Below, piece by piece: positions 4,744 through 9,413 of a stretch of 9,413 bases of DNA. The stretch comes from Treponema sp. UBA3662 (GTDB lineage: Bacteria; Spirochaetota; Spirochaetia; Treponematales; Treponemataceae): NCBI GenBank assembly GCA_002373205.1, contig DFJV01000004.1, positions 1 to 9,413 of the forward strand, given 5' to 3'. Position 1 is the stretch's first letter. Each line of letters starts with the position of its first letter. The translations under genes were made by a program, and so were the position numbers. Below the pieces are notes generated by a model, which saw nothing but the letters and a program-made list of their open reading frames with translations, ran no database searches and was not told the origin of the DNA.

Positions 4744-7287
4744 CTATTTTGCCACGATGTTGACCAGTTTTCCTGGAACCACAATCACTTTTGCAATGGA
4801 CTTTCCTTCTGTGAATTTCTTGAATCCTTCGGTTTCTTTTGCCATTGCTTCGAGCGTTGCGTTGTCTGCTCCGGGGGCTGCCTGGAACTTGTCGCGCAGC
4901 TTTCCGTTAATCATTACAACGATTGTCTGCTGGTCTTCTGCACCGAACTTTTCGTCAAAGGTTGGCCAGCTTTCGTAGGCAATCGTCTTGTCGTGACCAA
5001 GCTTCTGCCAGAGCTCTTCGCCAAGGTGGGGTGCGTATACACTGAGCATCTTTACGAAGCCTTCCCAAATTGCGCGGGGAAGTTTTTCTGCCTTGGAACA
5101 TTCGTTGATAAAAATCATCATCTGGCTGATTGCAGTGTTAAAGTTAAGGCTTGCAGTGTCGTCCGTAACTTTTTTTACGGTCTTTGCGTAAGTCTTTCTG
5201 AGCGAAACAAGTGCCTCGTCTTCAAGCTTGCCTGTAATGTCTATGTCTTCAACCGTCTTTTCGGAGATTGACCAAATCCTTTCCAGGAAGCGGTTAACGC
5301 CAATAAGACCCTGTGTGTTCCATGGCTTTGAAACAGTAAGCGGCCCCATGAACATTTCGTACATGCGCACGCTGTCTGCTCCGTACTGCTGAATCATTTC
5401 GTCCGGGTTAACAACGTTCTTGAGTGACTTACTCATCTTTGCAACAATGCGCTCAAGTTTTTCACCTGTTTCCTTGTCCTTGAATTCATCTGGTGCAGTT
5501 TCTTCTGCGCGGTCTACAGGAATGAGTGACTTTGCGGCGTTCTGGAATGCAAAGCTTGTAATCATACCCTGGTTTATAAGGCGGTGGAAAGGCTCTTTTG
5601 TGCTAACGGCTCCAATGTCGTAGAGAACCTTGTGCCAGAAGCGGCTGTAGAGCAGGTGGAGAACCGCGTGTTCAGCACCGCCAACGTAAAGGTTTACCGG
5701 CATCCAGTAGTTTTCCTTTTCCTTTGAGCAGAATTCCTTGTCGTTGTGGGGGTCAAGGTAGCGCAGGTAGTACCAGCAGCTTCCCGCCCACTGGGGCATT
5801 GTGTTTGTCTCGCGTTTGGCAGCGGCACCGCACTTTGGACACTTGCAGTTTACCCAAGAGTCAATTCCAGCAAGAGGACTTTCGCCTGTGCCTGTTGGCT
5901 GGTAGGTCTTAACGTCCGGCAGTTCAAGAGGAAGCTCTTCTTCTGGAACAGGAACGGTTCCGCAGTTTGGACAGTGTACCAGCGGGATTGGTTCGCCCCA
6001 GTACCTCTGGCGGCTAAATACCCAGTCACGAAGCTTGTAGTTTACGGCTTTCTTGCCAATGCCCTTCTGGGTAAGCCATTCAATCATCTTGTTGATTGCA
6101 TCCTGCTTGTTAAGACCGTCAAGGAATTCAGAGTTAACGTGAACACCGTCTTCCGTCCAAGCCTGGCTCTGAACGTCAACTTCGCTCTTTAATACTTCAA
6201 TTATTGGAAGGCCAAATTTCTTTGCAAATTCCCAGTCGCGTGTGTCGTGGGCTGGAACTGCCATGATTGCGCCTGTACCGTAAGAAATAAGAACGTAGTC
6301 TGCAATCCAAACAGGAATCTTCTTTCCGTTTACAGGGTTAACGGCATAGCTTCCGCTGAATACGCCTGTCTTTTCTTTTGCAAGGTCCGTGCGCTCAAGG
6401 TCGCTCTTCTTTGCGGCGCTTTCAACGTATGCTTCTACGGCAGCCTTCTGTTCTGCGGATGTAAGCTTTGCAACAAGCGGGTGCTCCGGGGAAACAACCA
6501 TGTATGTGGCACCAAAAAGTGTGTCGCACCTTGTGGTGTATACGCGGAGCTTTTCTCCTGCGGCGGCGCTTCCTTCTGCAATGGTAAAGTCAACTTCTGC
6601 ACCTTCGCTGCGTCCAATCCAGTTCTTCTGCATAAGCTTTACGCTTTCCGGCCAGTCAAGTTCATCCAAGCCCTTGATAAGCTCGTCTGCATAGGCGGTA
6701 ATCTTAAGAATCCACTGGCGGATTGTCTTGTGGGTAACAGGTGATTGGCAGCGGTCGCAGTGGCCTTCCTTTACCTCTTCGTTTGCAAGACCTGTTTTGC
6801 AAGAAGGACACCAGTTGATTGGAGTCTGTGCTTCGTAGGCAAGCCCGCGCTTGTAGAGCTGCAGGAAAATCCACTGGGTCCACTTGTAGTAGTCGCTAGT
6901 GCAGGTAATAACTTCCCTGTCCCAGTCGTAGCTAAAGCCAAGAGCCTTAATCTGCTGGGTAAAATGCTCAATGTTCTTAAAAGTAGTTGTTGCCGGATGG
7001 GTACCGGTCTTAATCGCATAGTTTTCTGCCGGCAGACCGAATGCATCGTAGCCCATCGGATGCAGTACGTTAAAGCCGTTCATGCGAAGATAGCGGCAGT
7101 AGATGTCCGTTGCGGTGTAGCCCTCGGGGTGGCCAACGTGAAGGCCTGCTCCTGAAGGATAGGGGAACATGTCAAGCACATAGCAGCGCTTGTCCTTTGG
7201 AAAATGGGTGTCCTCTTCCACCTTAAAAGTCTTGTTGTCGTCCCAGTATTTCTGCCATTTTGGTTCAATCGTGCTGAACGGATACAT
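4744..7287 (-). CDS. leuS: Leucyl-tRNA synthetase
   Basis: A full-length 847-residue class Ia aminoacyl-tRNA synthetase, close to the roughly 860 residues of the E. coli enzyme; it charges tRNA-Leu in the cytoplasm. The HIGH-type motif is HVGH at 50-53 in GLHVGHPEGYTATD. A zinc ribbon has Cys160/Cys163 and Cys177/Cys180; a second has Cys439/Cys442 and Cys483/Cys486. The CP1 editing domain is present, with GTGAIMAVPAHDTRDW holding Asp348, the conserved residue that prevents hydrolysis of correct Leu-tRNA. KMSKS is at 617-621. The C-terminal anticodon-binding and Leu-specific parts follow (PHLGEELWQKLG, VMINGKLRDK). ATG 7287 has an AAGAGG site (7294-7299) six bases upstream. It is transcribed from the promoter at 7327-7355 and is followed closely by the CDF gene. 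Nothing is truncated or frameshifted. Confidence 0.98.
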   Translation of the reverse strand: MYPFSTIEPKWQKYWDDNKTFKVEEDTHFPKDKRCYVLDMFPYPSGAGLHVGHPEGYTATDIYCRYLRMNGFNVLHPMGYDAFGLPAENYAIKTGTHPATTTFKNIEHFTQQIKALGFSYDWDREVITCTSDYYKWTQWIFLQLYKRGLAYEAQTPINWCPSCKTGLANEEVKEGHCDRCQSPVTHKTIRQWILKITAYADELIKGLDELDWPESVKLMQKNWIGRSEGAEVDFTIAEGSAAAGEKLRVYTTRCDTLFGATYMVVSPEHPLVAKLTSAEQKAAVEAYVESAAKKSDLERTDLAKEKTGVFSGSYAVNPVNGKKIPVWIADYVLISYGTGAIMAVPAHDTRDWEFAKKFGLPIIEVLKSEVDVQSQAWTEDGVHVNSEFLDGLNKQDAINKMIEWLTQKGIGKKAVNYKLRDWVFSRQRYWGEPIPLVHCPNCGTVPVPEEELPLELPDVKTYQPTGTGESPLAGIDSWVNCKCPKCGAAAKRETNTMPQWAGSCWYYLRYLDPHNDKEFCSKEKENYWMPVNLYVGGAEHAVLHLLYSRFWHKVLYDIGAVSTKEPFHRLINQGMITSFAFQNAAKSLIPVDRAEETAPDEFKDKETGEKLERIVAKMSKSLKNVVNPDEMIQQYGADSVRMYEMFMGPLTVSKPWNTQGLIGVNRFLERIWSISEKTVEDIDITGKLEDEALVSLRKTYAKTVKKVTDDTASLNFNTAISQMMIFINECSKAEKLPRAIWEGFVKMLSVYAPHLGEELWQKLGHDKTIAYESWPTFDEKFGAEDQQTIVVMINGKLRDKFQAAPGADNATLEAMAKETEGFKKFTEGKSIAKVIVVPGKLVNIVAK

Positions 7288-7293
7288 ATATTA

Positions 7294-7355
7294 CCTCTTT
7301 TGCTTGGAATACAAATTTTGCATACGATTATAGCGGATTTTGCTAAAAAGTACAA
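7294..7355 (-). promoter_or_regulatory. Sigma-70-type promoter and ribosome binding site of leuS
   Basis: On the minus strand, TTGTAC (7350-7355) and a perfect TATAAT (7327-7332) are separated by 17 bases. Transcription should start near 7320, giving a 5' leader of about 30 bases that contains the AAGAGG site at 7294-7299. The leader is too short for a T-box or riboswitch, so leuS appears to be expressed constitutively. Confidence 0.75.
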
Positions 7356-7670
7356 TGTAGTAAGCAAGATGTCAAAATTTAATCCTTTCTTTGCGGCACT
7401 TTTTCTTGCTAAGGGCTTTGCGGGGTTCCGGCTTTCGCCTCCATTGCTGGCGGGATTTTATTTTTACATGCTGTAAATTTGCTAACCGCCAGCCTGAATA
7501 TCCAACTCCGCCAGCAACGCTAGCGCGCCCCTCCAATCCCGGCCGTGCTGGCTTGGTTAAAGGGGAAATAAATGTGATAAGGGCTTGCTGTTTGGTCACT
7601 GGATTTTCTTTGGTCAGTGAAACCGTACTGGATTGCGTTGCAAATCCCTTTAGTTTACTTTCTGCTTAAA
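7356..7670. other. Gene-free interval with a GC-rich, dyad-rich patch
   Basis: No open frame here has a ribosome binding site or recognisable protein character. Bases about 7420-7555 are clearly richer in G and C than the flanks and contain several related dyads: TTGCTGGCGG (7444-7453) inverted as CCGCCAGCAA (7508-7517), a further CCGCCAGC at 7486-7493, GCTGGC at 7547-7552, and CGGGATT (7451-7457) inverted as AATCCCG (7535-7541). TTTACA-TGC-TGTAAA (7463-7477) is a small hairpin. Further right, TCACTG (7596-7601) pairs with CAGTGA (7615-7620), and TAGTTTA (7651-7657) pairs with TAAACTA (7667-7673), the latter including the toxin stop codon. It looks like a dispersed repeat or the remains of one; a function is not visible. 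Confidence 0.45.
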
Positions 7671-8087
7671 CTATTTTAGAGGATTCTGTATCTTTACACC
7701 TTCAACAATTTGACCATCATTTAAATCTTCAGAATATAATATTGAACATTTTGCATAGCTTGCGGCAGAGACAATTAATGAATCCCAAAAGGAAAATTGT
7801 GTTTGTATACTTATATCTATGGCTTTTTCTATTAAGCTCGGACTAATTTGAACTGTAGGTATGTGTTCTGAATAATTATGAATTATTTTCTTTATATTCA
7901 GTTTGTCCTGTTTTAGCTTATTTGCAGTAACATTGTAAAACTCTTGGAGACACTGTGTAGAGATAACTGCTGAATTATTGGCTATGCATTCAGAAAATAG
8001 AGCACGAGCCTTTGCCTGTTTTTGAGGCTCGGAAGCGTCCATCATGTAAACGAGCATATTGGAATCAAAGAAACATTTATCGTTCAT
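7671..8087 (-). CDS. PIN-domain toxin ribonuclease (VapC-like)
   Basis: A 138-residue PIN-domain protein, the normal size for VapC toxins, which are metal-dependent ribonucleases that cleave tRNA, rRNA or mRNA when not held by their antitoxin. The four acidic positions are visible: Asp8 in FFDSNMLVY, Glu49 in CLQEFYNV, Asp102 in SFWDSLIVSAA and Asp121 in LYSEDLNDG. All are intact, so the nuclease should be active. The start at 8087 is chosen over the longer frame to 8117 because the PIN fold begins at residues 5-8 from this Met, and the ATG overlaps the last 11 bases of the antitoxin gene, the usual antitoxin-first coupled layout. The only upstream ribosome-site candidate is a weak AGAAG. The RNA target cannot be inferred. 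Confidence 0.88.
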   Translation of the reverse strand: MNDKCFFDSNMLVYMMDASEPQKQAKARALFSECIANNSAVISTQCLQEFYNVTANKLKQDKLNIKKIIHNYSEHIPTVQISPSLIEKAIDISIQTQFSFWDSLIVSAASYAKCSILYSEDLNDGQIVEGVKIQNPLK

Positions 8088-8310
8088 AAAGTTCTTCTCT
8101 GGTCCATTTTGCACCATTTGAAAATACAGGATTTGAGTCCATCAAGGCAAAAGTTTCAGAAAGCCAGGAGTCTGCACTTTTGTTCTGGTCAGAAATATCA
8201 GCCTGCCGTTTTTGCAAAAGCTTTGCCAAATATTCTATAATGGCAAGCTGCTCTGTATAGGACAGAAGTTCAAGCTGATTTTCAAAATTTCTCAATTCCA
8301 TAGCACTCAT
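8077..8310 (-). CDS. Antitoxin partner of the PIN-domain toxin
   Basis: A 77-residue small acidic protein directly upstream of, and overlapping, the PIN toxin gene. The N-terminal half holds a helix-rich segment (MELRNFENQLELLSYTEQ, then IIEYLAKLLQ); the C-terminal tail ends GAKWTREELYER, a Trp/Arg-containing tail of the sort that inserts into PIN toxins. I do not recognise a defined DNA-binding fold such as AbrB, RHH or Phd with confidence, so the family is left open. ATG 8310 is chosen because AGGAGG (8317-8322 on this strand) sits six bases upstream; the two earlier in-frame Met codons are on top of or before that site. Position and size carry most of the assignment. Confidence 0.75.
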   Translation of the reverse strand: MSAMELRNFENQLELLSYTEQLAIIEYLAKLLQKRQADISDQNKSADSWLSETFALMDSNPVFSNGAKWTREELYER

Positions 8311-8325
8311 TTCCATCCTCCTTGC

Positions 8326-8341
8326 ATATAATATATCATAT
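8326..8341. promoter_or_regulatory. Imperfect palindrome in the toxin-antitoxin promoter region
   Basis: ATATAATATATCATAT is a near-perfect 16-bp palindrome (one symmetric pair of mismatched positions) just upstream of the antitoxin's AGGAGG. It overlaps TATATT, a possible -10 on the minus strand. It could be the operator for autoregulation by the toxin-antitoxin complex, but the AT-rich context makes chance palindromes common. Confidence 0.35.
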
Positions 8342-8382
8342 TTTTTAAGAAAAATCACTTGTTTTTAGCAGAAAAACTCTTT

Positions 8383-8679
8383 TTACAGCCTCTTTTCTAC
8401 GAAGTTCTCAATTTGTGGCAGCAGTTCTGTGAGCAGGATTTTCTTTGTTTTAGAAACCGTGGTGGATGCGTTTCGCAAAAAGAGGTCTGCCGGGTGGATT
8501 TTCAGGGCGGCGGCGATGTTTATTATTCTGTCAAAAGACGGTTTTGTGGTTCCAGCTTCAATTTGACCGATTAATCCGTTGGTGCAATCAGCTCCTATTG
8601 CAAGTTGACTTTGCGACATTTTCATTTGTTCCCGGTAAAATTTCATGTTAAGTCTGAATATTTCAAAATAGTCTTCCAT
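8383..8679 (-). CDS. XRE/Cro-CI family transcriptional regulator
   Basis: A 98-residue protein with one helix-turn-helix domain. Residues about 9-67 fit the XRE pattern: LNMKFYREQMKMSQSQLA, then the recognition-helix region CTNGLIGQIEAG, then PSFDRIINIAAALKIHPADLF. A short basic and helical tail (residues 68-98) follows and may help dimerise; no sensor or peptidase domain is present. It lies 72 bases upstream of the antitoxin gene in the same direction and diverges from the methyltransferase gene, 124 bases away. Size and placement resemble controller proteins of restriction-modification loci, but it could equally serve the toxin-antitoxin pair. No ribosome binding site is apparent before ATG 8679, so expression may be weak or leader-poor. 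Confidence 0.85.
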   Translation of the reverse strand: MEDYFEIFRLNMKFYREQMKMSQSQLAIGADCTNGLIGQIEAGTTKPSFDRIINIAAALKIHPADLFLRNASTTVSKTKKILLTELLPQIENFVEKRL

Positions 8680-8711
8680 AAAAAGCAGTTTAGTTAAGAA
8701 AAAAATGCAAA

Positions 8712-8791
8712 TTTATAGTGAAACTAAGTTGATTTTGTGGTAAATTTAGTAAAACTAAGTTATTAGTTAATTTTATAACTTTTACTAAGTG
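8712..8791. promoter_or_regulatory. Divergent regulatory region with three ACTAAGT boxes
   Basis: ACTAAGT occurs at 8723-8729, 8754-8760 and 8784-8790, all in the same orientation, 31 and 30 bp apart, which is about three helical turns. The first two copies extend to 14-base matches, AGTGAAACTAAGTT (8717-8730) and AGTAAAACTAAGTT (8748-8761). Related inverted motifs TTTAGTTAAG (8689-8698) and TTAGTTAA (8763-8770) lie nearby. A possible minus-strand -10 for the XRE gene, TATAAA, is at 8712-8717, touching box 1. TATAAC at 8774-8779, just before box 3, could be the -10 of the methyltransferase, though no good -35 is seen. Confidence 0.55.
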
Positions 8792-8803
8792 CTGGAGCTA
8801 AAT

Positions 8804-9413
8804 ATGTCCACAAATATTTCAGGCAAAAAGCGGGAAGCCTTGCTTTCTAAGATTGCAGAGATAAAAACTTTTATAGAAAAGAATGCAGACGAAAAAAATG
8901 CCTCGCAGCTTTTATCCTACCTCGGTGATTTGTCCCGGGAAGTGAACGGTAAAAAATATGGTCTTGTCTTTGAAGAGCACCGCGAAAAAATAGATGAGCT
9001 TTTGGAAGAGAATGCTCCTGTATTTATAGAAGATAAAAAACTTTTTGTGGACAATGGCGGCGAGCTGAACTTTCTGCTGGAGGGCGACAACCTTGCAAGC
9101 CTTAAACTTTTGGAAAAGACCCACCGCGGAAAGATAGACGTGATTTACATTGATCCGCCCTATAATACCGGGAACAGTTTCATATATGATGACAAAATAA
9201 TAGACGACAACGATACATTTAAACATAGCAAATATGCATCGTTTATTTATGAAAGGTTGTTGATTGCCAAAACTCTTTTATCACCCAAAGGATTCATTTT
9301 TATTTCGATTGATGATAAAGAGCTTTCTGTAATGAAATTACTTTGTAATGAAATATTTGGGGAGGCAAGGTTTTTAACAACAATAGGCTGGGAAAAAAGA
9401 ACGAAATGTCAAA
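8804..9413 (+). CDS. DNA adenine methyltransferase, Type III Mod-like, N-terminal part
   Basis: The frame runs from ATG 8804 to the window edge without a stop, 203 codons visible. GGAG at 8794-8797 is six bases upstream. Residues 1-80 are a charged helical N-terminus. Then LNFLLEGDNLASLKLLEK leads into KIDVIYIDPPYNTGN, with catalytic motif IV DPPY at residues 117-120. After this come FIFISIDDKE and LLCNEIFGE, typical of the beta-class N4/N6 methyltransferases that form Type III Mod subunits, where the FxGxG SAM-binding motif lies further downstream. It should methylate adenine in a short asymmetric site and specify restriction by a partner Res protein. Neither the target-recognition domain nor a res gene is in view, so an orphan or phase-variable methyltransferase cannot be excluded. 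Confidence 0.88.
   Translation, partial: MSTNISGKKREALLSKIAEIKTFIEKNADEKNASQLLSYLGDLSREVNGKKYGLVFEEHREKIDELLEENAPVFIEDKKLFVDNGGELNFLLEGDNLASLKLLEKTHRGKIDVIYIDPPYNTGNSFIYDDKIIDDNDTFKHSKYASFIYERLLIAKTLLSPKGFIFISIDDKELSVMKLLCNEIFGEARFLTTIGWEKRTKCQ

Noticed and set aside
4731..4784. An 18-residue N-terminal extension of the CDF transporter from ATG 4784.
   Set aside because: It overlaps the end of leuS, has no ribosome site, and the extra residues do not resemble the family.
5746..6744. Long plus-strand open frames opposite leuS (5746-6192 and 6247-6744).
   Set aside because: Cys- and Val-rich translations with no family character, exactly antisense to conserved leuS domains.
7288..7326. A T-box or other riboswitch upstream of leuS, common for synthetase genes in Firmicutes.
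   Set aside because: The promoter leaves a leader of only about 30 bases, too short for such a structure.
7391..7669. A 92-codon plus-strand frame in the gap upstream of leuS.
   Set aside because: TTG start without a ribosome binding site and a low-information translation over a repeat-rich patch; more likely translated repeat than a gene.
8717..8791. Regularly spaced repeats considered as a CRISPR array.
   Set aside because: Only three 7-base boxes, no 25-40 base repeats, no cas genes; better read as regulatory boxes.
8912..9226. A minus-strand frame inside the methyltransferase gene.
   Set aside because: Antisense to the DPPY motif region of a clear methyltransferase frame.

Overview
The window looks like chromosomal DNA from a spirochaete, most likely a host-associated Treponema. 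This is an inference from three things: spirochaete-style lipoprotein signals with relaxed lipoboxes, the mix of gene families, and dispersed GTCATT...AATCT palindromic repeats. No rRNA, tRNA or other taxonomic marker is present, so the genus is not proven.

Layout. (1) Positions 1-1665 (+) hold a tight three-gene cluster: the C-terminal part of a SpoIIE/RsbU-type PP2C phosphatase, a STAS-domain anti-sigma-factor antagonist, and a lipoprotein D-Ala-D-Ala carboxypeptidase of the VanY (M15B) type. Each gene overlaps the next by a few bases. The first two are phosphatase and substrate in the usual partner-switching arrangement. (2) Positions 1666-2015 are non-coding and crowded with palindromic repeats, a 174-bp composite element with imperfect terminal inverted repeats, and a terminator-like hairpin just ahead of the next gene. 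(3) Positions 2016-3779 (+) encode a GH13 alpha-amylase lipoprotein. A repeat of the same palindromic family sits in frame inside its signal-peptide region. (4) Positions 3801-7287 (-) hold leuS followed by a cation diffusion facilitator gene, probably one transcript from a good sigma-70-type promoter at 7327-7355. (5) Positions 7356-7670 carry no gene but include a GC-rich, dyad-rich patch. (6) Positions 7671-9413 form a small accessory or defence-type region: a PIN-domain (VapC-like) toxin with its overlapping antitoxin (-), an XRE-family regulator (-), and, divergent from it, the start of a DPPY-type adenine DNA methyltransferase that looks like a Type III restriction-modification Mod subunit and runs off the window.

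How the parts may work together. The phosphatase-STAS pair would convert an input signal into release of a sigma factor or another STAS target; no anti-sigma kinase is visible here. The two lipoproteins act outside the inner membrane, on peptidoglycan and on alpha-glucans. The XRE gene and the methyltransferase share an intergenic region with three ACTAAGT boxes spaced 30-31 bp apart, which suggests the regulator controls the modification locus and itself.

The most interesting observations are the in-frame palindromic repeat in the amylase signal peptide (resembling the behaviour of Rickettsia palindromic elements), the composite inverted-repeat element, and the helically phased box array upstream of the methyltransferase. 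I did not find a clearly new enzymatic system.
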